Part shown: positions 5,987 through 11,567 of the stretch, one piece after another
How the letters are laid out: the number at the start of each line of letters is the position of its first letter
Numbering within the stretch: position 1 is the stretch's first letter
Origin: Puniceicoccaceae bacterium
GTDB taxonomy: Bacteria > Verrucomicrobiota > Verrucomicrobiia > Opitutales > Coraliomargaritaceae
Direction of reading: 5' to 3'
NCBI GenBank assembly: GCA_011522825.1
Contig: WTIG01000162.1
Span: forward strand, 1 to 11,567
DNA: 11,567 nucleotides
The notes under the pieces: generated by a model
The model's database searches: none
Told to the model about the DNA's origin: nothing
What the model saw: the letters and a program-made list of their open reading frames with translations, nothing else
Program-made: the position numbers and the translations under genes

Positions 5987-6726
5987 TCGTATGCACGGCC
6001 TGCGGTGCAACACCCTCGAAGCGAGCGCGGAAGTGTCCTTCCTGCGGCGTTTGGGGATCGCTGATCGGTGATGCTCGTTCTGCTCGAGCAAAAGCTGGAG
6101 GTCCGGTGCGGAGTACTGCGCCGGTCCCAGCTCGGCCTGCTCGAGTTGTTTCTGGAGTCGATCAGGTCGATCGGGTCCTCGGCGGCGGCGCCGTCGCTGG
6201 AAGTGTCGTGATGATCTCTGGTCGGCGAGGAAGCGGGAAAAGCACGCTGGTTGGTCAGTGGTGCAGCGGCGCTGCCGATGCTGGCCCGGTGCTCATTGCC
6301 TCTGGCGAGGAAGCCGAAGAGCGCATAAGGCAGCGTTTACACAGGACCGAAAGCACTCATCCCGAGCTGTTTGTGTCCGAGTCGGACAGCTGGGAGGAGA
6401 TACAAACACAGGCCGAGCGGCTTGGAGCCGTCGCCGTCGTTGTCGATTCAGTGCAGACCCTTGCGATCGGCGACCGTCGAGCGGGCTCGCCGAGTGCGCT
6501 GGCTGATGTGTCAAAGCAGGTCCCCCAATGGGCCCGCCAATCGGGCGCCGTCGTTTGGCTGATTGCGCAGGAGACGGTGGCAGGCGAGCCCGCGGGCGGA
6601 ACGCGGCTGCCCCATGCCGTGGACGTCGAATTGACTTTTGACGGTGCGCACCTTGAATCCGTTAAAAATCGCCACGGCCAGCTGGAGCGGGCCCGTCTTA
6701 GGATGACCGCTAACGGTCTGGTCTAG
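5983..6726 (+). CDS. RadA-like ATPase with N-terminal zinc finger
   Basis: A 247-residue protein built like the front two-thirds of bacterial RadA/Sms. Residues 4-21 form a C-x2-C-x10-C-x2-C zinc finger followed by GVWGSL, as in RadA. The RecA-fold core has SGVDQVDRVLGGG (57-69), Walker A GRRGSGKST (80-88), SGEE (107-110), Walker B ending VVVDSVQTL (152-160) and KNRHG (228-232), the counterpart of RadA KNRFG. It stops there, so the Lon-protease-like domain that brings cellular RadA to about 450 residues is absent. RadA is known as a DnaB-like hexameric DNA motor in recombination. Here it could be a replicative helicase beside Rep or the genome-packaging motor, since no other ATPase is visible. 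It is coupled to the upstream gene by ATGA. Confidence 0.85.
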   Translation: MIVCTACGATPSKRARKCPSCGVWGSLIGDARSARAKAGGPVRSTAPVPARPARVVSGVDQVDRVLGGGAVAGSVVMISGRRGSGKSTLVGQWCSGAADAGPVLIASGEEAEERIRQRLHRTESTHPELFVSESDSWEEIQTQAERLGAVAVVVDSVQTLAIGDRRAGSPSALADVSKQVPQWARQSGAVVWLIAQETVAGEPAGGTRLPHAVDVELTFDGAHLESVKNRHGQLERARLRMTANGLV

Positions 6727-6734
6727 GAGTACAG

Positions 6735-7025
6735 ATGCCGAGGGACCCGAAGCTAGTGCGCGCAGGAGTCACTGACTACAACACGCCGAAGCGCACCCCG
6801 CGCCATCCCAGGAAGTCTCACATCGTCGTGGCCAAGGTCGGATCGGTGACAAAGACGATTCGGTTCGGCCAGCAGGGCGTCAGAGGAGCTGGGCCTGTCC
6901 GGCCTGGAGAAAGTCAGCTAGTTAAACGTCGCCGAGCTGCTTTCCGAGCACGGCACGCGCGCAACATCAAACGCGGCAAGCTGTCAGCCGCCTGGTGGTC
7001 AAACAAGGTCAAGTGGGGGGGCTAG
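6735..7025 (+). CDS. 96-residue basic phage protein, conserved type
   Basis: Strong Shine-Dalgarno AGGAG at 6725-6729 before ATG, eight bases after the RadA-like stop. The product is very basic. Its features are YNTPKRTPRHPRKSH (about 15-29), KTIRFGQQG (40-48), FRARHARNIKRGK (70-82) and AAWWSNKVKW (85-94). From memory these resemble a family of small uncharacterised proteins found in many phages, with RFG.QG, F+ARH..NI..GK and a terminal VKW. The biochemical role is unknown; charge suggests nucleic acid binding. Its last 17 bases overlap the 3' end of the convergent rep gene, and no terminator lies between them. Confidence 0.8.
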   Translation: MPRDPKLVRAGVTDYNTPKRTPRHPRKSHIVVAKVGSVTKTIRFGQQGVRGAGPVRPGESQLVKRRRAAFRARHARNIKRGKLSAAWWSNKVKWGG

Positions 7026-8802
7026 GTGCCAGCTTTGCCTCTGTTTGTCTGACCAGCTCGGCGGCGAGTTTGCGTGAAATCGTCAGCACCGGATGAATCC
7101 GTTCCCGCACGATCACCCACGAGACTTCTACGTCCCCGCCGGGGTGCCGTCTGAACTTGGCGACTGCGTCCGGATCGTCTGGTGTCGCTGGTGATTCGGT
7201 TCGTATTGGTCGCGTCGAGTAATCAGCCCAGCCCTCGCTGGACCATTGCTCGGCGAGCTCGTGAGCATCGTGGACAAGGGTCCATGAAACTGTCCCCTCC
7301 TCCGGTTCGCGTCCTTTGGAGCCTCCGACCAGCTCGGTTTTGATCCTGCGGGTTTTCGGATCGCGGACCCGAACCGTCGTGGGCTCGGTACCTCGGTCCG
7401 GAATGATCTTGTCGAGTGCCGGCACGTGTCCCGGTGCCATCGACGCGATTGGGGTCCCCAGCTCCTGGCGCTCTGGGTCCTCTGCGATTTCCTCGGCGAG
7501 TGCTTCCCGGCCCTGTTTGCGTATGCCTCGCCAATCCCAGCCGCCCTGGTGCCAGCGCCGTCCGTGCGTAGCTGCCAGGAACTCGACCAGCTGCACAGAA
7601 CCTAGTTCGGTGACTGGTGTGGGGTACTTGCACGCCTGATAGACCTGTTTCGGGTCCTCGGCGTCGATTTCGACATACCAGCCCCCAGACCAGTCTCCCT
7701 TGGCGATTCGCTTTCGTACGTCGCTGGCGCTTTCCGCCCCTGGCTGCTTTTCCTTCCAGGCCTTTTGGTCCCAGCATCCCGAAAGCGGGTCCCAGCCCTT
7801 TTCAGGTGGGCTCGCTGTTTCCGTCGATGCTTTCCAGGCCTCGCCGAGTGCTCGGCGCACTTGCTCGACTGTCACGACCTGGCCGAGCTCGGCGCGCTTT
7901 CGACCCTTGTGAACACCCTTCATTCGGTCGCCGAAGGTGGCTGGCGCCTGGGATATGCATTTGTGCCCAGCTCCTGCGCCACAGGTAGAACAGTCCGTTC
8001 GTATCCATTCGCGATCCCGAAGGCCAATCACGACGTGGCCGTGGAGGTGCCACCAGTTGGCCCCCTCGTTCCACTTGACTTCGATTCCGTAGTACCAACC
8101 CCGGATCAGCTTTCGCAGTCGCCGAGCTCGGCGACCACGCATCATCAGCACCCAGGCCCGTCGCCACCGTTCCAGGGCATCGGCGAGGCTTTCCCCCTCG
8201 ATCGCTGTTTGGGTGAGTGTCACTAGCGCCAGCCGACCACCACCGGTCAGCACCGCCCGCAGCTCGCGCGCCAGCTCTCGCGAGCGCTTGGCCGAGCAGA
8301 CCGGGCAGACGTGCGCTTGACCGCATAAGGACGGAATAGGCAGCGCACCAAGAGCGCCGTCCGAAGTCACCAGCGGGAGCACAGACCACGAAGCGGCGCA
8401 GTCGTGCAGCTGCTGCGCCCGCTTCCAGGGGTCGATCGCTTCCTGTCCCTTTGCTGGTCCGTCGAGATAGGTCCACGACGCGACCCGATGGTCCCCGTGC
8501 TGTCTCCATCCAGACTGTTCCCGCCCGTATCGCCGTCGAGCTACGTAGCCAGCCATGCGGAGCGAGCGAACGGCCCGCCGCCGTGCCTGATGAGCTTCAA
8601 CCCACCAGCTTTTTGCCTCGAGCACAGGCGAGGCCCGCCAACCCTGTCGGCCCGGTGTGGCGTTCGATTTCGGATCGGGGGTTAGGCAGCGTTCATCCGT
8701 GTCCCAGCCATCCCGCCAGAATCGACGGCCTGGTCCGAGTCCTCGAGCATCGCGCGGGGCTCCTCGATCGGGTCCCCAATCAGGTGCGGCAGCTGCGGTC
8801 AT
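7009..8802 (-). CDS. rep: HUH rolling-circle replication initiator (Rep)
   Basis: A 597-residue protein that should nick one strand at the origin and start rolling-circle replication. A CPVC zinc motif (C160, C166, C169) precedes HUH motif 1, LVTLTQ (193-198), then motif 2, WHLHGHVVI (251-259), with H252, H254 and H256 as metal ligands. Motif 3 is VYQACKYP (387-394), with Y393 as the likely nucleophile by analogy to Y214 in pC194 Rep and Y388 as a second tyrosine. The order fits the Rep_1/pC194-like group, but the protein is far longer than plasmid Reps (about 200-350 residues). A knuckle-like CSTCGAGAGHKC lies at 271-282, between motifs 2 and 3. The C-terminal 200 residues are unrecognised. 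The start overlaps the upstream stop (ATGA). Confidence 0.85.
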   Translation of the reverse strand: MTAAAAPDWGPDRGAPRDARGLGPGRRFWRDGWDTDERCLTPDPKSNATPGRQGWRASPVLEAKSWWVEAHQARRRAVRSLRMAGYVARRRYGREQSGWRQHGDHRVASWTYLDGPAKGQEAIDPWKRAQQLHDCAASWSVLPLVTSDGALGALPIPSLCGQAHVCPVCSAKRSRELARELRAVLTGGGRLALVTLTQTAIEGESLADALERWRRAWVLMMRGRRARRLRKLIRGWYYGIEVKWNEGANWWHLHGHVVIGLRDREWIRTDCSTCGAGAGHKCISQAPATFGDRMKGVHKGRKRAELGQVVTVEQVRRALGEAWKASTETASPPEKGWDPLSGCWDQKAWKEKQPGAESASDVRKRIAKGDWSGGWYVEIDAEDPKQVYQACKYPTPVTELGSVQLVEFLAATHGRRWHQGGWDWRGIRKQGREALAEEIAEDPERQELGTPIASMAPGHVPALDKIIPDRGTEPTTVRVRDPKTRRIKTELVGGSKGREPEEGTVSWTLVHDAHELAEQWSSEGWADYSTRPIRTESPATPDDPDAVAKFRRHPGGDVEVSWVIVRERIHPVLTISRKLAAELVRQTEAKLAPSPPT

Positions 8803-9392
8803 GCGATCCGCTCCGCGTACCGGCGCACACCCTCAATCAGCCACCGTGCGAAGTTGACGGGAGTTATTCGCGCCGCATAGCTGCCGCCGCCGCCCAGCTT
8901 CTTTCGGCCGAGCTGCGCCATGCGGCGTCGGTACTCCCGCTCACCGCCTAGGTAGTGCGTCGGCTCTCTTGAGGGCGGGATCGGGCCCAGATCGCGGGGC
9001 TGGACGCCGACAAAGAAGAGCAGCGTCCGCTTTCGGGTCGGATGCCCCCACCGCACCTGTTCCACCGACAGCGACCATTCGCGCGGGGCCACCAGCGGGA
9101 GCGACCGAAATGGCGATGGAAGCCCACACACCGCCCGCAGCCTGGTGGCGATCGGGTGCTCGAGCACCCCGCCAAACCGGCGCACCTGTTCCACCGCGAT
9201 CGGGCCGCACGTGGGGTCCTGATGAACACACCAGCGAGCAAGCTGGCCCCAAGGTCCACACGGAGGATGGGCGATCACTGGACCTGGGCCCCGGTAGCCT
9301 TTCGCGTCCCGCTCCACACCCCAGCAGGCCTGAGCGCCCAGGAGTTCCGGGTAGGGGCCGTTTTCCACGTCCACGTACAGAGCCGAAACCAC
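8799..9392 (-). CDS. DNA cytosine methyltransferase-like phage protein
   Basis: A 197-residue protein resembling short phage proteins related to C5-cytosine methyltransferases. It has a PPC motif at 43-45 (VIAHPPCGPWG), LEHP at 77-80 where ENV-like residues would sit, WGHPTRKRT at 115-123 and a terminal ITPVNFARWLI (176-186). No glycine-rich SAM-binding loop is obvious at the N-terminus, and the length is about half that of a full Dcm-type enzyme, so activity is uncertain. If active, it could protect the phage genome. The start is a GTG with GGAG eight bases upstream, both embedded in a hairpin. It overlaps the rep start by four bases, so translation of the two is probably linked. Confidence 0.65.
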   Translation of the reverse strand: MVSALYVDVENGPYPELLGAQACWGVERDAKGYRGPGPVIAHPPCGPWGQLARWCVHQDPTCGPIAVEQVRRFGGVLEHPIATRLRAVCGLPSPFRSLPLVAPREWSLSVEQVRWGHPTRKRTLLFFVGVQPRDLGPIPPSREPTHYLGGEREYRRRMAQLGRKKLGGGGSYAARITPVNFARWLIEGVRRYAERIA

Positions 9393-9412
9393 CGGATTTA
9401 CTCCGAATCCGG
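9392..9412 (-). promoter_or_regulatory. hairpin presenting the ribosome site of the methyltransferase gene
   Basis: On the coding strand, CCGGATT and AATCCGG form a perfect 7-bp stem with loop CGGAGTA. The loop holds the GGAG Shine-Dalgarno and the UAA of the preceding gene spans loop and stem. The first G of the GTG start closes the stem. It could regulate translation of the methyltransferase and coupled rep genes, or, as DNA, be a small cruciform. Confidence 0.5.
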
Positions 9413-9829
9413 AACAGACTCAATCGGCCCGCCCCTCAGGGCGGACCACTTTACGTCTAGTGGGTCAAGGGGCCTTCGAAGCCGAGCGATGTTCGATTCC
9501 CTGCGAAGGTCCTCGCCCTCAAGTCGTGCTGTTAGATACGCAGCATCGAACAGCCAGTGACCGGCAGCGTGCGCAGCTCGAGCAGAGAGCGAGCGGTCCA
9601 GAATCAGGATGCAGTCGGAAACCTCGAGCAGTCGGTTTCCAATCTGTGAGCGGTTTAGCGCAGCCACCAGCGCACGATGGACCGGCAGCGTTTTCGCGGA
9701 TTCGATCTCCGTCCGTTTCTGCTCGAGCTTGTCCAGCTCCTGCCGAATCAGATTCAGATATCCCCGCATCAGCGCAGGGGATGAATGCTCCCTCATGGCC
9801 TGTTTTGCATATCGAAGGAGCGCGCTCAT
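9398..9829 (-). CDS. 143-residue helical protein, unknown function
   Basis: The start ATG overlaps the stop of the preceding gene (ATGA) and gives a 143-residue product beginning MSALLRYAKQAM. It is predicted mainly helical, with an amphipathic or coiled-coil segment at about 23-46 (LNLIRQELDKLEQKRTEIES) and further helices to about 115. The C-terminus is less ordered. No domain or catalytic motif is recognised. Its position before the methyltransferase and rep genes suggests an accessory DNA-metabolism role, but this is only context. The DNA of this gene and the next carries six CTCGAG sites, the densest cluster in the window. Confidence 0.75.
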   Translation of the reverse strand: MSALLRYAKQAMREHSSPALMRGYLNLIRQELDKLEQKRTEIESAKTLPVHRALVAALNRSQIGNRLLEVSDCILILDRSLSARAAHAAGHWLFDAAYLTARLEGEDLRRESNIARLRRPLDPLDVKWSALRGGPIESVPDSE

Positions 9830-10137
9830 CGTGCGTCCTCGAGCAGCTGGCGCACCCGGTCGGTAATCGCTCGCATCATCGGGGACGGCGCAGCGGACTG
9901 CGGAAGCCTCGCGAGCATCCTCGAGGCTGCTCGCTTTGCGTCCCCTGGCGCCCTGTAGGACTTGAACCGAAAGCCGACCACGTAGCCATCTGGGTCCAGA
10001 ATCCTCCAGGCCCAGCCGATCCCGTCCCGCCAAGTCACCTCGGCTGTGAGTCGGCCCTCGCGCTTTAGGTAGCGCCGGGGGTTATCCAGATAAATCCAGT
10101 GATGCGTGCCGGTGTTAGAGTCTGCGCAGCTCGCCAC
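9826..10137 (-). CDS. 103-residue protein, unknown function
   Basis: Unrecognised. I start it at the GTG at 10137 because a strong purine-rich ribosome site (GGAAGGGAAGAGAC) lies directly upstream. A GTG at 10212 would extend it to 128 residues but has no clear ribosome site, and the extra residues are low-complexity Pro/Gly/Arg. The body has a compact, probably alpha/beta segment with HHWIYLDNPRRYL, EVTWRDGIGWAWRILD and GFRFKSYRAPGDAKRAASRML, then a helical end. The TWRDG..WAWRI..P pattern with regularly spaced aromatics suggests a small beta sheet with a flanking helix, possibly nucleic-acid binding. The stop overlaps the next start (ATGA). Confidence 0.65.
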   Translation of the reverse strand: MASCADSNTGTHHWIYLDNPRRYLKREGRLTAEVTWRDGIGWAWRILDPDGYVVGFRFKSYRAPGDAKRAASRMLARLPQSAAPSPMMRAITDRVRQLLEDAR

Positions 10138-10258
10138 GTCTCTTCCCTTCCGTGGCTCGAGTAGAGGCCCTCCATCAGTGCCAGCTGGTGGGGGGTTTCG
10201 CCTTGGGGCCACGTCCCAAGGGCTCTAAAACTGCCAGCGATCGGCGCCGCTGGTCAAG
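10138..10258 (-). other. possible intergenic control region within the minus-strand unit
   Basis: With the ribosome-site-supported start of the next gene, these 121 bases are the longest gap in the minus-strand unit. They hold a GC-rich hairpin with a short T-run, the sequence TTGACC (10257-10252) that matches five bases of a -35 box without a good -10 partner, and one CTCGAG site. If the next gene begins at 10212, the gap shrinks to 46 bases. Confidence 0.35.
10227..10253 (-). terminator. possible weak terminator or attenuator hairpin
   Basis: Reading the minus strand, CCAGCG pairs with CGCTGG (6 bp, 8-base loop, 10253-10234), followed after CAG by TTTT (10230-10227). The short T-run makes it a weak candidate, but it sits between the small virion-type genes and the replication genes, where partial termination would make sense. 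Confidence 0.35.
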
Positions 10259-10555
10259 TCAGTTTGCAGACCCGTCCGCGCGAATAATGCCGACCTGGCG
10301 AAGTGCCTGATAGACCACGACGACGGCAGCGGCGACACGTTCCACGAAAGCCAGCGCCGCCTCTGGGTCACACTTACACGCTTCTTCCCTGCGCTTCAGT
10401 TCGCGCACCGTGGCAGCGGTCGCGCGGCGCGTGCGTCGATCCCCTTCGCGCTGTCGCGCCTTGGGGTTACGTGGCAGGGCCTCGGTCGCTTGCTCGAGCA
10501 CCATCGAGGTGACGATCGGCGCCAGCGTGCGGGCGTTGTCTAGTTCATCATTCAT
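10259..10555 (-). CDS. 98-residue protein with basic centre and hydrophobic C-terminal helix
   Basis: I place the start at the ATG that overlaps the preceding stop by eight bases (ATGAATGA), giving MNDELDNARTLAPIV. A longer reading would run deep into the upstream gene. Residues about 29-60 are strongly basic (many Arg/Lys, for example RQREGDRRTRRATAATVRELKRR). C58 and C60 (CKC) follow, then a hydrophobic helix at about 67-90 containing AAAVVVVYQALRQVG. No family is recognised. The hydrophobic helix could be a membrane segment, which would make this a partner of the preceding membrane coiled-coil protein. Confidence 0.65.
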   Translation of the reverse strand: MNDELDNARTLAPIVTSMVLEQATEALPRNPKARQREGDRRTRRATAATVRELKRREEACKCDPEAALAFVERVAAAVVVVYQALRQVGIIRADGSAN

Positions 10556-10904
10556 TAACGCCAGCCCTTTCCAGCGCGAGCACTCGTGCTTCGAGCGGCT
10601 GGATTTCCTGGGTAACCCACGATTGGTGATCGGTGCGCGTCCATCGGTCGGCCTGATAATCGGCGACACTTTCACGCACCGTGCGCAGCTCGGTGTGGAG
10701 CTCCGTCCGGACGATCTGTATCTCCTCCCGCAGCTGGGCCTGCGATGCGGCCACCTCGCTGGTGGTCGTGGATACGTCCTGCAGCGGCATCCAGCCCAAG
10801 AAAGCCAGAACGATGATCAACGGGCCGTTTCCGGACAGCAAAGCAGCGGTGACCTGATTCTGTGCAGTTGGAACAGGCATGTTCTCGGAAGAGCTTTCAG
10901 ACAC
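10548..10904 (-). CDS. membrane protein with long coiled coil, holin or spanin-like
   Basis: A 118-residue protein with one membrane helix (about 27-41, NGPLIIVLAFLGWMP) followed by a coiled coil to the end (about 45-118, rich in Glu, Gln, Arg and Leu). This architecture resembles holin-adjacent or i-spanin-like proteins of many phages and also membrane-anchored virion scaffolds, so lysis is a reasonable but unproved guess. I use the GTG at 10904 because the first residues, (M)SESSSEN, look natural. An ATG eight codons later is the alternative, and neither has a strong ribosome site. A perfect 6-bp inverted repeat lies just upstream. Confidence 0.65.
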   Translation of the reverse strand: MSESSSENMPVPTAQNQVTAALLSGNGPLIIVLAFLGWMPLQDVSTTTSEVAASQAQLREEIQIVRTELHTELRTVRESVADYQADRWTRTDHQSWVTQEIQPLEARVLALERAGVNE

Positions 10905-10907
10905 CCC

Positions 10908-10922
10908 GGCATGTTACATGCC
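10908..10922. repeat. perfect inverted repeat between two genes
   Basis: GGCATG-TTA-CATGCC is a perfect 6-bp palindrome with a 3-base centre in the 30-base gap upstream of the membrane coiled-coil gene. No T-run follows on either strand. It may be an operator, an RNA stability hairpin or a processing site. Confidence 0.5.
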
Positions 10923-10934
10923 AGCAGCGCAGTT

Positions 10935-11129
10935 CTAGAAAAGCGTCTGCTGTCGGCCTGGCAGGCGCCGACCCTTTTTGGCGAACCGGCCCTTGGAGTC
11001 TCTGAACTTTGCGCCGCCTGCTGGTGGTCGGTTTGCGCCGCTCGCGAGTCGCTTCCGCCCCTGGAACGACACACGGCGCCGACCAGCTCGGAAGGTGATG
11101 GTCTGCTTGCTGCCGTATCGGCGAGGCAT
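10935..11129 (-). CDS. 64-residue highly basic protein, probable DNA-binding virion protein
   Basis: The start ATG overlaps the upstream stop as TGATG, giving 64 residues from MPRRYGSKQTITF. By my count it has 14 Arg and 6 Lys but one acidic residue. It is Gly-rich and low in complexity, with KFRDSKGRFAKKG at about 41-53, a pattern common in small basic phage proteins. It is probably bound to nucleic acid, most simply as a genome-condensing core protein. It is the last of three consecutive tiny basic proteins. Named function is not possible from sequence alone. Confidence 0.75.
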   Translation of the reverse strand: MPRRYGSKQTITFRAGRRRVSFQGRKRLASGANRPPAGGAKFRDSKGRFAKKGRRLPGRQQTLF

Positions 11130-11305
11130 CAGCCGCGACCGTAGGTGCGCCACTTCCCGCAGGACTTGACCACGCGAGCAGCGCCGCCCTTCTTGCGAAT
11201 GGCTGCGGCCTTCTTGTTTGCGTTGCTCTTCTTCATGCTCGAGGAGCGCAGCGAATACCGCTTACCGGAGAAGATCCGGTTCTTCTTGCAGGTCTTTTGC
11301 TTCAT
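11129..11305 (-). CDS. 58-residue highly basic protein without acidic residues
   Basis: A short gene with Shine-Dalgarno GGGGA six bases before ATG. The product begins MKQKTCKKNRIFSGKRY and has 13 Lys and 7 Arg and no Asp or Glu at all. The second half (about 28-57) reads as a Lys/Ala helix, then GGAARVVKSCGKWRTYGR, a likely beta hairpin. This half loosely parallels the C-terminal half of the preceding 59-residue protein. Two cysteines, C6 and C49, are present. It is probably a nucleic-acid-binding or genome-condensing protein packed with the DNA. It shares one base with the next gene (TGATG). Confidence 0.75.
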   Translation of the reverse strand: MKQKTCKKNRIFSGKRYSLRSSSMKKSNANKKAAAIRKKGGAARVVKSCGKWRTYGRG

Positions 11306-11314
11306 GGTCGTCCC

Positions 11315-11494
11315 CTAGGCAAACACCGCGTAACGGTGGCCCTTCTTGTCTCGCGATGCTTTGACGCTGCCGCCGATGGAGTCGGCGAACGCCTGCGCCT
11401 TGGTCTTTGTGGCGAATCGAGCGACCGGCTTAGCTGCGGGCTTTGCTGGTGCAGCTGCTGGTTCGGTCGCTGCTGGCTTTGGTTCACTCTGCAT
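11315..11494 (-). CDS. 59-residue Ala/Pro/Lys-tailed basic protein
   Basis: The ATG has GGAGAG eight bases upstream and lies inside the end of the preceding gene (11-base overlap). The protein has an Ala/Pro/Lys/Glu-rich flexible tail (about 1-23), as in histone H1-like tails. A compact basic part follows, FATKTKAQAFADSIGGSVK (27-45) and then ASRDKKGHRYAVFA to the end, which reads as a helix followed by a beta hairpin. It is probably a nucleic-acid-binding protein, first of three small basic proteins in a row. Family not recognised. Confidence 0.75.
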   Translation of the reverse strand: MQSEPKPAATEPAAAPAKPAAKPVARFATKTKAQAFADSIGGSVKASRDKKGHRYAVFA

Positions 11495-11567
11495 CGTCAG
11501 TCTCTCCAGTCGAAAGCAGTCGCGCGGGTAGCTCCACGTTCTCGAGCGCCAGGCGGGCCCGGTTAGC
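11484..11567 (-). CDS. C-terminal end of a gene cut by the window edge
   Basis: Twenty-seven codons and a stop, reading ANRARLALENVELPARLL then STGETDDAE. The codons look genuine (amphipathic helix then acidic end), and the stop overlaps the next gene's start by 11 bases, as expected in this tightly coupled unit. No start lies within the window. The likeliest match is the gene cut at the left edge (1-167): collapsing the GC that ends and begins the window joins them in frame as one 82-residue protein. Confidence 0.5.
   Translation of the reverse strand, partial: ANRARLALENVELPARLLSTGETDDAE

Noticed and set aside
5147..6091. 314-codon open frame on the minus strand opposite the coiled-coil gene
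   Set aside because: Complement of a well-supported gene. Its Val/Leu/His/Arg-rich composition is typical of antisense frames, and it would block the divergent promoter arrangement.
5983..6726. A32/FtsK-type packaging ATPase
   Set aside because: The zinc finger, LGGG, SGEE and KNRHG motifs fit RadA instead, so any packaging role is inference only.
1..11567. Assignment to a named family such as Finnlakeviridae or Corticoviridae
   Set aside because: Gene content is similar in kind (capsid, HUH Rep, small membrane proteins), but I cannot show sequence similarity to a named virus without a search.
1..11567. HIP1 (GCGATCGC) pointing to a cyanobacterial host
   Set aside because: Only two copies seen (near 708 and 5469), not a clear excess.
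1..11567. tRNA genes, CRISPR arrays, insertion sequences, integrase
   Set aside because: No cloverleaf, spaced repeat array, transposase or recombinase motif was seen on either strand.

Overview
The window looks like the genome, complete or nearly so, of a small tailless, membrane-containing icosahedral bacteriophage. It is GC-rich and almost fully coding. I see no terminase, portal or tail gene. A 309-residue all-beta candidate major capsid protein (MCP) with two similar halves (a double jelly-roll pattern) sits among many small proteins with single membrane segments. There is also a HUH rolling-circle replication initiator. A probable M15-type peptidoglycan peptidase, Shine-Dalgarno sites, GTG starts and a sigma70-like promoter point to a bacterial host. 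The host group and whether the virion DNA is single- or double-stranded cannot be read from the sequence.

Layout. A divergent, locally AT-rich control region (about 5011-5113) separates two transcription units. The plus-strand unit (5114-7025) has three genes: a coiled-coil protein, a RadA-like ATPase with an N-terminal zinc finger but no Lon-like domain, and a small basic protein. The minus-strand unit starts near 5010 and reads leftward to base 1. It encodes three small membrane proteins, the MCP, a small beta protein, a probable spike, the membrane-anchored M15-like peptidase, two further proteins with C-terminal membrane tails, and a small membrane protein cut by the left edge. The minus-strand genes entering at the right edge continue the same style: the tail of a cut gene, three tiny very basic proteins, a holin/spanin-like membrane coiled-coil protein, three uncharacterised proteins, a methyltransferase-like protein and the 597-residue Rep. 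Rep converges on the plus-strand unit with a 17-base overlap. If the ends are joined, the minus-strand genes form one continuous unit covering about 83% of a circle.

Most minus-strand junctions overlap by 1-11 bases (ATGA, GTGA, TGATG, TAATG), indicating translational coupling; I used this to choose starts. The most notable points are the visible internal duplication in the MCP, the RadA-like ATPase where a packaging ATPase might be expected, a zinc knuckle inserted into the Rep nuclease domain, a strong excess of the palindrome GCTCGAGC, and an RNA hairpin that presents the methyltransferase Shine-Dalgarno in its loop.
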